DNA from: Sperchopsis tessellata
Lineage: Eukaryota; Arthropoda; Insecta; Coleoptera; Hydrophilidae
NCBI GenBank assembly: GCA_033557685.1
Contig: JAWQRN010000552.1
Span: forward strand, 1-28,462
Direction: 5' to 3'
DNA length: 28,462 bases
Shown: piece by piece, positions 19,021 through 28,462 of the stretch
Numbering within the stretch: the stretch's first letter is position 1
How the letters are laid out: the number at the start of each line of letters is the position of its first letter
Notes under the pieces: generated by a model
Told to the model about the DNA's origin: nothing
The model's input: only the letters and a program-made list of their open reading frames with translations
The model's database searches: none
Position numbers and translations under genes: made by a program

Positions 19021-22000
19021 TTTTGCGCAAGTCCTAACATCGACTCGAATGAACTTTTGTTCATTAATATAATTTACCAATTTTGGAATACCTCCAGGTC
19101 CGCATTTAGTTCAATACCTACTTCTGATATCAGGCATTGATTGCTGGTAAACTCAGTTTTCAAATTATTTCAAATTGCAGTAAAATGTATTACTATATAG
19201 AGCGGTCCGTGATTTTCTGTAAAGAAATACCGGCGTATTATTAGTAGTGAATTAGCTGTCAAAACTGCGCAAAATTTAAAATAATTATATTTATATATAA
19301 ATAATGTATATAACATATGATTAATAATGAATAAGGCTAGTACAAAACACACACACATTGTACAAAATAATTATAATATAAAAAAAATATTTAAAACTGG
19401 TTATCTTGGTTTGCGATGTGCAAGTGGGAAAATATTTTGGATTTTAGCCGCACTGCGAAAATTACCTATTACCACTGATTGATTCACTTTAACAAATTAA
19501 ACTGGAACATAAACGTGATTCTATTACAGCCATATAGATGTAGACCTTTTACTTACCCGCGGGCAGTACTTTGACCGTCCCCGCTGTATGGTGTTCCCCT
19601 TTTGTATTCATAAAAAAATAGGTGCCTATGAATATAATTAAATAAGAAACAAAAGTTAGTATTATTCGGATTGACAGGGAAACACCTCATTCAGTATTAC
19701 TTAACATTTTATCTGTGTAGAAAAATTTCTAATCGCCCTAATTGCATTCTTCTTCCTATGATAAATATAATTAATTTGAGTTCATCCACTTACTTAGGAA
19801 GCTATATTAGCTTCCAATTTACTTTATCTCACCTAATTAGTAGTGCTGTTGTAAATCGCTTACAGTTTTTCTGAAATATATGAAGTATATATCGAATTAA
19901 ATAAACTATTGAGAGTAAATTTTCTTTTTCAATTTTAGAATTGTATTTTCGTTCGATATACTGTTACAACACGAATGATTCTGAAAAACATCGCATTCCA
20001 CTACATAAAGGAAGAATGCCATCTGAGTTCTAAGCGTTTAGTAATTGAGGTACTGTATTTTTTTTTATTGCTGAATATTTTTATAAATTATTGGAAGAAT
20101 CTGGTTTTTGCTGAAAATATTTTCGTGAAAGTTTAACTCTAAAAATTCATTAGCAGTTCCCATAAAATGCTAGGGGTCTTATTGCGTTAAACCACTACTA
20201 AACTGCGACTAGTTAAACCGTGACATTAACAATTTAATTCGAGGTTTAAGATGTCTATTCATAGTTACAGTTTTGCCATGGTTTAAATAAGCGCATATAC
20301 AACCAAACCACGCGTTAATATCGACAGGAAAATCGTTGATCAACGCACGAGATATATTTATACACACTCTTCTGAATATATGTGTTTGTCAAACAGTACA
20401 CAACATAGAAACGTCAAATTAAACCGTCCTTAAACCTATTGTTAGGTGGTTTACATTTTGGTCGCTAGTTCATAGTTTTAACTGCTCGACTTTTGTTTAT
20501 AAATAGAATTTTGTTAGAATATAGAAATTTAAATTCTATAACACCAAGATCAAAAATTGGATAAGGGGTTTTCCTAAACAGACGTTTAAATTGGCGGAAA
20601 TAATTTCTTTATTACAGTATTAAGGTTAGGTAACGTAATATCCAGATTTATAAAAGTAATTTCCGCTTCCTAAGCTAATTCATTGTGTTTATATATTTTA
20701 ACAAACTTTTTGAATTGTTATCCAACTAGCCCAGCGTTACATCGAATTCACTTATTTTTCTACGCAGCGTAATATAGCTGATGATGACTGATAAATAGAT
20801 GATTGGTGTTCTTATATATTTCTTGTGCGTTCTGCATACTTCGCCGTTCAATAAGCACCACACTTTTCAATAATATATAAATAAACACATGAAAGCTCAG
20901 GCCTTAAATTGCTTCTTGCGATAAACGTTGATTTTCTACGATGAGCAGAACTGTCCTGTTTTACTACTTATGAATTGTGCATTTCAATTCTTTACGTTGC
21001 AGAACAGTGTGTAGAGCTCGTATTTCCGATTTCTCTCGAAAATGTTTGCACTACAATGAAACATTTGCAACGAAATAGTTTGTGTTGAAATGTCTCAAAA
21101 AAATAGAAAAAGCAATTGTTAATCAATATCTAATTTAATGTATGTGCCATTAGATATTTGTTTGGTACATCATTTTCAAAGTATAAGTGCTCAATTTGAA
21201 AATCTGAAGCAATTTCGAGCCAATCGGAACTATCATTAAAAGCTAATCACTTGAGGAATAGCGGCTATACGTCATTGATAAAAGCGAAGTCAAAATAAGA
21301 ATTCCCTTTACCAAGGGCGTTCGTTACGATTGAGTTCAGGGATACACCCTGTCGTGCCTAAAGATTTATAGCTTAAACTACAGTTTTTTGTTTCGTTTTC
21401 CATAAACAAAAAATTTTATTTATTGAAGGTTAGTCTAGGATACATTTGCATGTTACACACCAAATTACAAAGGGTCTCAAACAATTAATTATATGTGTTT
21501 TACTATTCAGTGGTAGGTTTCTGTAAATTAATATAGAATATTCTTTCTTTTTTCTTATTTAGTCTCTGATTTCTACGTCAGGATTCATGTACTTGGATTG
21601 CGATTTTACCACTATGACACCAGTGGTGCTTGTGGGAGAGTATCACTCAGTTGGCTCACTCTATAGGTACTTAGAGTCGCACAGTAGAATTCCTCTAATT
21701 TTTTCAAGCCTCGCCTTAGCTGACCGTCTGATTGGTACTTGTCCTGTGCTTATATAATCATATGATATTTTGAATTACGAGTATTCGAAAAGGAGACTGT
21801 TTATTAATAAGTCAAACTGAATCTAAGCTAAATAAATAAAACACGCAGCCTGAGATGCGTGAGTGTGAAACTATAAAGTGGACTGTAAATTAACTAATGT
21901 GTTCTTAATTTATGGATTTTATAGTACTTACCAGCTAAATAAATCAACGACAGACTCAGGTGCAGTGAACTTACACCTATAGGAATAAAAGAGGGAAACA

Positions 22001-23455
22001 CAGAAGATATGTAAAACACTGTAGGGGCGCTAAACTTGATACCACATTCCGTCAAAAAGGTTTGTTTGTACAAAGAAAGGTATTCGCGGCAGATCACTTA
22101 AGACTATTTACTTATATCGATGGTAAGAATAACTATCAGATTTACTTTGATTTTATTTATTTTAACGATACGATACGAAAGATGAAATGGTACCTAAGAT
22201 GGCTGGTTCGCTACTGTCGTTTTAATTCTTGGCGTCACGGAAACAGGAAACCGACCCCCACAAGGAGCCATGGACGAATCATGCGCTACGGTGCGGTAAA
22301 TAGAAAAGAAAATATATAGCATTTAAAACATATTTTCGATGTTTGACAGATTTACGACAGAAACTCAAGAGTTTGATTGCTTCTTAGAAATGGTTTCCTA
22401 TTCGCGAAAGATATTTATAAAATTATCCTTCAAAGGAGCATTTTACACATTATTATTTTGCCAGTTATTGACATACAGTACATTTTCTAGACCAATTTAG
22501 AACGTAACAGTAAGGACATCTTAATATATATACCTACTACCTACCACGTCATCAATCTCGGGAAAGTGTGGGTTTAGGTAATATTTTTTGAATGAAAATT
22601 ACAAGACTATATATAAATATATTAACTGACCGTAAATACGAATAAGAAAAGCGAGTCTTAGGACTTCTACGTTCCTTGTTTTAACATGTAATCCTGTCAT
22701 GTTACAAAACCATCGCTACTGGGTTTTCGTTAATCGAATATACAAATATTTTATAGTATGTAGCGATACAAGTAGATTATGGAGAGCTAAGCTATCAGTA
22801 AAAATATAAACTAACAAACTCGTTATTTTTATTGTAAATAAATATTGCAGTTGCACATAATAATCTTGTTTTATATATTAAAAACATAGGTACAATACTT
22901 TAATATTTTATTATTGTATTACAAGACATTTGTACTAAATACAGTATTAGGTCCTATAAATATTAAAGGAATTGGATTACGATACTAGAGTAGTGTTTTC
23001 TAAATCTAGTGATATAGGTTCGAAACTAAATGTGGTCAGTGTTTTGTGATTGAACATAACGTGTTTGTTAAGAACTCATTTTCATGTGGACCACTGTATG
23101 CGGTAAAACTATAGAATCTCTGTTTGGTAAAAGTAGAAAGCTCAGGTTATATTAAGCCAAGACACCATTATGCGAATGCTTGTCAAAATGTTACATCTCT
23201 TAAAATAGTACATAGTAATTTGAATAATTTACCATGCAAACCATAATCATTTAGCTGGGGTTAGTTAAAGTTAAGCTTTAACTTCTTATCTGCTTTATAG
23301 AATGCGAAAAGTACAAATGCGTATTTTTTGTGGTAAAAATTAATTTAAAAATTCTTATTCTTTCTAAGAGGTTTTAAAAGCCTACAAACGAGTCAAGTGC
23401 GAAACCATTATGCAATTGATGTTAATTGAGCGCCACATGACCCCACTCGCCAGTT
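19021..23455. other. Long non-coding, transposon-poor stretch
   Basis: No gene or recognisable transposon. CpG-containing patches at about 19550-19600, 21300-21360 and 22190-22310 rise above the AT-rich background and could be regulatory. The 85-codon plus-strand frame at 22062-22319 crosses the last of these but shows no domain. Small palindromes occur, such as cgttgatcaacg near 20334 and gttaaag-ttaag-ctttaac near 23264. The stretch sits upstream of both a minus-strand candidate start site and a plus-strand one, so it may be a shared intergenic region. Confidence 0.5.
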
Positions 23456-23461
23456 ACGCCC

Positions 23462-23755
23462 ATGTTCCTATTCAAGTGCTTTTGTTTTGGCTTATGGGGA
23501 TTCACAGGCGCAGGCGTACAATACGACGGCAGTGACGTTTGCACGCGAGTGCAACCGATAGCAGCCGAGTTGCATACGACAGTCGTCGTTCAAAGTAGTA
23601 CGTTGTTGCAAACCGGGACGATGATCATGGAGGGCATCCGCGCCTAGGGATAGTCTCTCCTTTCGATCGAAAAAACGAGCGAGTTAAGTTACAAATCGAG
23701 TGAGTTAGTGCATAGATAGACTGTTGACAGGATTTTTCGGTGCGGTACAATACAG
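23462..23755 (+). promoter_or_regulatory. CpG-rich promoter and candidate first exon of a plus-strand gene
   Basis: This is the most CpG-dense part of the window (many acg, gcg, ccg and tcg within 300 bp) in an otherwise AT-rich setting. It ends in a textbook donor, TACAG|GTGAGT, at 23755/23756. No coding exon of a known gene is recognised within it. A 61-codon frame (23462-23647) crosses the CpG-rich part but has no motif, so the exon is more likely 5' UTR. The start site is not fixed; the agtcgtcgttcaaag stretch near 23580 is one candidate. If the exon is real, the rest of the gene lies beyond the window and the DNA after the donor is a first intron of at least 4.7 kb. Gene identity is unknown. 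Confidence 0.45.
23621..23647 (+). CDS. Possible upstream ORF (MIMEGIRA) in the candidate 5' UTR
   Basis: ATG ATC ATG GAG GGC ATC CGC GCC TAG lies about 110 bases before the donor. The second ATG has A at -3 and G at +4, a fair context. It shares its frame with the longer open stretch from 23462. If the exon is a 5' UTR, this could act as a translational brake on the downstream coding region. There is no direct evidence of translation. Confidence 0.2.
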   Translation: MIMEGIRA

Positions 23756-23907
23756 GTGAGTCGTTTATTTTGTATTTGTTTGTAATCAGCCCGGCCGCGG
23801 CCCATCTTCTCATTTAAACATGGCCGTCGGTGTCTGACATATAGGTGTAACCCGTTTAGTAATATCGCTGTCCGAAATTGGATGTGCTTTGGAAGCATCG
23901 CTGCGTT

Positions 23908-23935
23908 CCGAAGTCGGGTGTTGCCTCGACTTCGG
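23908..23935. other. GC-rich perfect 9-bp hairpin just after the donor
   Basis: CCGAAGTCG (23908-23916) and CGACTTCGG (23927-23935) are exact reverse complements. Inside them GG and CC can add two pairs if T23926 is bulged, leaving a TGTTG loop. A second small GC hairpin (gggc-ggc-gccc, 23934-23944) follows at once. The structure lies about 150 bases into the presumed first intron. Confidence 0.6.
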
Positions 23936-26900
23936 GGCGGCGCCCTATTAGTTAAATAGTCTAGGTACAGTTTAACCTTGTTTGTGAGATACGAAGGGCC
24001 GGTTTACCTATCACACTGTTGTATGTAGGGCTATGGCCGATCTAGGTGTCAGTGAACTCTTCAGAAACAAGTGAAACCAAATGTAACGACAATTTGTAGA
24101 GCTTCCCGTGACCTGCGTTATGTTCATGCTTACGAGTGTCTAATCCCAGTTATAGATTTATTCATGGTAATCGCGTGTCCTAGATTGATCTTTTTGAGAG
24201 TTTTACGGCATTTCAGTCTCCGAGTGTTGCTAAGAGATTGATAAACTCGTAAGTACGGCCGCGATAATCAAATTTTGAACAGTGATAACAATTTGTTAGT
24301 GCACTGTTTATGATTATAGTGGGTACATTTTTGCAGGGCGTGTGATATGTTTGGAATTATTATTGCAAATTTCATTCACGCCACGGTATGACATAACAGT
24401 TCATAACAAACTGGCTTGATAATTACCATATTAAATAGCGATACACATGACCACTTGGTTTTGATGGTCACTTGCAAGCTCTTTCGCTTATTCCAGTCTG
24501 CTATGTTACTATAAATACGGATGATGCGTGCCGACCGACGTTGAGTCAGGATCGCATTTACATTTTGTTTTCTCTGTCTCTCGGTTGTCCTTGTTTTTAC
24601 TTACGATGACAGTGTCAAAATAGGCCTACTTGATGATGTCAGTGTACGGTCGAGTTTAATTAATGTACTTAATCCACCTACTAGGACAATTGGTGCAGAA
24701 ATAAGCAAAAAATAGTCTGGGATAATTCCAGTTTCACGGGTAAGCTAGGAGGGCCAAAGACTGTCCCTTGTGAAAGCACTTGTCAGCTTCGCTCCTACAA
24801 ACTACCTTCCTGTTAACGTTCAACCTGCCAGTTCCGTTCCCTGTACTGTTTACACATTTAAACCGTTATGCATTTATAAGAAGTCTACTCACATGCTCGT
24901 CATCGTTGCGTGCATACCTAAACGTAAATTAAATGTACATTGCTGGTTTGTTATTCATTCTTTCACCGAATTTAACTCCTGGTTTATATTTGCCTGTTTT
25001 TCCTACTATTATACACCTTTTAAATTTATCATATAAAAATTAGGCCACACAAAGCAAAGAGAATATAATTGATTTCATTGTCAGAATAATGCTTATTCGT
25101 TTTAAGTTTCCATGGGCTGGTTTTTAAGCTTTATATTGTTTTTAATATTTTTTTAAATACATAATTTAATTTTAGGGGCACCCAATAATACAGGTGAAAA
25201 CATTACATCGAAATCGACGTTCATGCAATTCAATTGGCCCTTTTGAGCTCATCAAACAAGAATTTAATTGCCGACTTGACAACCAGATATAACGTCACAG
25301 CCAAGGTTAAACCAGTCTAATAAATTTAACCTTTTTTTCTAAAGAAGAATCGTGTATTTCCAACCGTATTGACCTATATTTTATTTTTTAATTTCTACTG
25401 GATAATGTTTTTTAATGAGCCTTAGTATGAAAATAAAATATTGGTTTATATGGCAATAGTAAATTTGTTATTGTATTACGATAAGCGGTGCCTTTAAATG
25501 TTGCAGATAAGCACAACAGTTAATAATTTTTTAATGCATATGTCATTGCTTGGCATTTTCAAAGTAAGCAAAAAGCAACTGAAAAACCTTATTGTTGTGC
25601 GTGCTGAATGGCATTTATTGGATTGTGCGTTATCTATTTAAGAATTACTACTCATATTACTAAATAAAATTGGCACACCCAGCATTTGGCCGATATTCTA
25701 AAAACATTACACCGTTAAAAGTCCCATTTCGCTTAATGAGTAAAATAGGGTATTTTTAAAAATTCGTGAAAAAATCAATACCTATGTTTTACAGTCTCAA
25801 TATTGTAAGATTCGCCCAAACTTACCAAAAGCTTGCTTTTATATAAGCTACTATGATATATAGTAATACAAACAGTTTGTTATGATAAATAATTTTGGTT
25901 ATAAGGTAGCCGAATTCGTATTACGAGTACCTGCGTCAATATATCCAAATAAACTGACGGAATAGCAAAGTGGGCATAGGGCGAGTGCTTATATTGTCTT
26001 AACAATGTGAAGGTTGATTTAAAACGATTGTACGCATTGTAAGTTAAGAAAAAATATCAACTGTTTCAATAAACCGATTTGACGCATTTTTACGCGATAG
26101 AAGAGAATATCACAATAAAATAAAACCTGCCACTATATTTTCTTCAAAGGGCGTTATTTATATTGAAACATGTACATTTTGTTACATATTCTCGTTGGTC
26201 ACAAAAGTTTGTACGGTCCATTATTTTAATACACATTAATATTTTGAATTAAAAGAAGCATGTAACGGTATTTTGCAAATTTAGAGTTGTCTTAGATCAT
26301 TTACATGAGTATAATCTATGGAATACGACAGCTATCGACGGGTTATTATTGGCTTTACAGATAGAAACGCATAAAACCGTTGATGCTATCGATTGATTGC
26401 GAACCTTTCATATATCAGTTTTGTCCTCCCGACTAGATGGGGACAACTTGATAGTTTGTAATTAGTTTATCCTTGCTATTTTTGTTTTTTTCTTATTTTA
26501 GTTTTTCAGTTTTTGTTGGATTTGTTCTCGTTGTGGGTCATCATTTGGTTTGGTTTCTCTATGCCTTCAGACATCCCTAGCGGAAATCCATAGTTAACTA
26601 GTTCCACAAATTAATGCATTTATTCCCCAGGTTCCTGTCGAGGTGACACTTCTACAGGTGTGCTTTATACAGATGGTATAATATTATCAATCAAACGTTT
26701 GTTCTACCAATATAATAACCAGCTGTTACTTACTTTTTCTGTTATTTTGTGGGCAACAACGGTATATAAAAAATATGTTTTTTTCAACGTTAGTGTATTC
26801 TTAATCTTATAGTTTTATTTTTATGAAGTGATAAAGAAAAAAACGATAACAGTAACCATATTTTTCTAATCATCCTGTTGCTGAAAATGCTGTCATTAAC

Positions 26901-27244
26901 AAAGTGGCTTGTCTTGTTGCTTTTGGTAAAAATGCTAATTTTGAGTCGTTGCGTCGTGAAAATTTTCCTTATGTACCGGTGATATCCATATTATTATTGT
27001 TTGTTGTATGATAACACTGCTTTTTTTAAATGCTGGTTATATAAGTTCATTATCACATTGTTAATAATTACATCATATCTGTAGTAGAAGTAATGTTAAA
27101 AATATTATTTTATTATTATCTCAAGTTTCAGGACGATAAATATTTTAATCAAGACCAATTGCCCTTTTTATGATTATACATTTGCAAAATTTCTTCTGCT
27201 GAGGATAGTCATATGAATTTTCTTTGGTAATCACCCAGCATGCC

Positions 27245-27272
27245 GGAGACATAACATGGGAGACATAACATG
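27245..27272 (+). repeat. Perfect 14-bp tandem repeat, two copies
   Basis: ggagacataacatg occurs twice in direct succession (27245-27258 and 27259-27272) without mismatch. It is a small recent duplication with no evident function. Confidence 0.9.
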
Positions 27273-27749
27273 TGTTTGTCTACAGACAGTCAGATGTTTG
27301 TCGTTATATTTTAACAAAACTATAAATGCATCATCAAAATGGAACATCCAATAACAATTGTGTGTACTAGAAGTCTGTAAAAAAAAACGCCGATTATGTG
27401 TATCTACACATTCAATAATTGTTGAAGTATTATATGGAAATAATCTTTGGCCTTTGACCTTATAATAATTTCTTTATAAAAATAAACTCAGGGCCTCATA
27501 TTTTTTGATAATGGCAAAGTCTATTACATTGTTTAATTTTCTAGGCTACATTTTAGTTTTATGGTTAAGAGCAGAGCACAGCGCAGATAAATGTGTTGGG
27601 TAACCTGGAAAAAAGAATTTTTCAGCTGTTACAGTAAAAATTGCCTTGTCCATAATTCACGGCCGGTGACTGCAAGGTCTTCGTTTTTCTTCAAACAGTA
27701 CCATAAATGAAGGAAATTTTGGGGAAACTTATTTATCAATATGCGAATC

Positions 27750-27765
27750 ACCTCTTGCAAGAGGT
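27750..27765. other. 16-bp perfect palindrome
   Basis: ACCTCTTGCAAGAGGT equals its own reverse complement over 16 bases in AT-rich DNA, where a chance palindrome of this length and GC content is uncommon. It could be a dimeric transcription-factor site. It does not match the AGGTCA half-site of nuclear receptors. Confidence 0.5.
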
Positions 27766-28462
27766 TAAATTGAATTAGTATTTATTGTTGAATTTGGCAA
27801 GGATATATAGTATTTTCTATAAGAGAACTGATTCGTGCCGACTTATCGTCCACTGTAGCAAGGAACAACCTCAGAGGAGAGGGATCTTACTTGAATAACA
27901 ATTAAAAGATACAACTAATAACCGTGGAAGTTTTTTTAATTTTATGGGAGTCCTTTCTAGTTTGCAGCATCTCGATTGTATCGTTGTTTCACCACACATG
28001 TGTTCGTTTGAGTAACCCAATTTTTCAACTATTGTTATTGTTTCATGCATTATTTCTGGTTATATTTTAACTATTATGAATCATACTTTTTAAACAATAT
28101 ATCTGTTTGTATTTCTCATTTCTATGAAATGGAAAATAAAAAATGTAATAATTTTATCCAGGTCTATGTATGATAGTTTATTCCAATTGTTTAAGTTGCG
28201 TAGAAGGACTAAAATTTGAAAAGTATCCTATAACAATTATCTCTTTAGAGTTTAAGATAGTATTTATTATGTTTTTATTGCCTAAAGTATGGTTGAATAG
28301 CGACGGATTACTCAGGCCAACTTTAAAAAAAAACTTTTTTCCTGATTCTTATCTTTTTGATGTGCTGAGTCCGAAAATAATAATTAAAAAGTTGTATCAC
28401 ATACCATTTTTCACAATTGAATATTCAAAACGTAACAAATGCATTTTTTTTATCTAGTATTT

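Larger units (their letters stand above)
23956..28462. other. Long non-coding stretch, presumed first intron
   Basis: No exon or transposon relic was recognised. Small open frames at 24770-25036 and 28170-28457 have no motifs and AT-driven composition. CpG content falls gradually to about 24700, with a TGAGTCA (AP-1-like) word near 24543. A tccCGACTAGATGGGGac stretch near 26426-26443 partly resembles insulator (CTCF) sites. Short repeats and a palindrome are listed separately. Confidence 0.5.

Noticed and set aside
22062..22319. 85-codon plus-strand frame with a basic C-terminal part
   Set aside because: No domain, no splice sites recognised and AT-driven first half; the basic tail only reflects a local CpG-rich patch.
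24770..25036. 88-codon plus-strand frame
   Set aside because: Composition is typical of random AT-rich sequence (C/F/Y/I-rich), and no motif or homology is recognised.
26426..26443. CTCF-like word (gactagatgggga)
   Set aside because: It matches only part of the consensus and a single short word is expected by chance in 28 kb; no pairing or conservation evidence.

Overview
The window looks like AT-rich nuclear DNA from an arthropod, most likely an insect. Introns are short (54 and 56 bp) with GT/AG borders, and decayed hAT, mariner, R1-like and Jockey/CR1-like elements are scattered through it. Nothing looks prokaryotic: there are no operons, no ribosome-binding sites and no tRNA or rRNA. I cannot resolve the insect order.

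Layout. 1-1676 is AT-rich DNA with no gene but holds a near-perfect 22-bp hairpin at 121-180. 1677-5620 is a pile of dead transposons: a BED-finger hAT, a non-LTR reverse transcriptase tail, a second hAT end, and the 3' half of another non-LTR element. 5621-9580 has no gene and holds one hammerhead-like motif. 9583-9830 is a tandem duplication. 10094-11280 is a 5'-truncated R1-like element, followed at 11366-12231 by a decayed DDE-type transposase. 12516-13050 holds a second hammerhead-like motif and a 164-bp foldback.

The one convincing host gene is on the minus strand at 14643-15991. It has three coding exons (41 + 193 + 178 codons, both introns phase 0) and encodes a 412-residue RG/RGG-rich protein with a tandem module in the middle. 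A probable 5' UTR intron of about 2.9 kb (16016-18910) leads to a candidate non-coding first exon near 18911-19015. That intron carries two more reverse transcriptase relics. The gene ends inside the terminal inverted repeat of a deleted mariner (14080-14650), which supplies its present stop codon and most of its 3' UTR.

From 19 kb to the end there are few recognisable transposons. A CpG-rich stretch at about 23460-23960 looks like a promoter and first exon of a plus-strand gene, with a consensus donor (CAG|GTGAGT) at 23755/23756. If so, 23756-28462 is the start of a long first intron and the rest of the gene lies outside the window.
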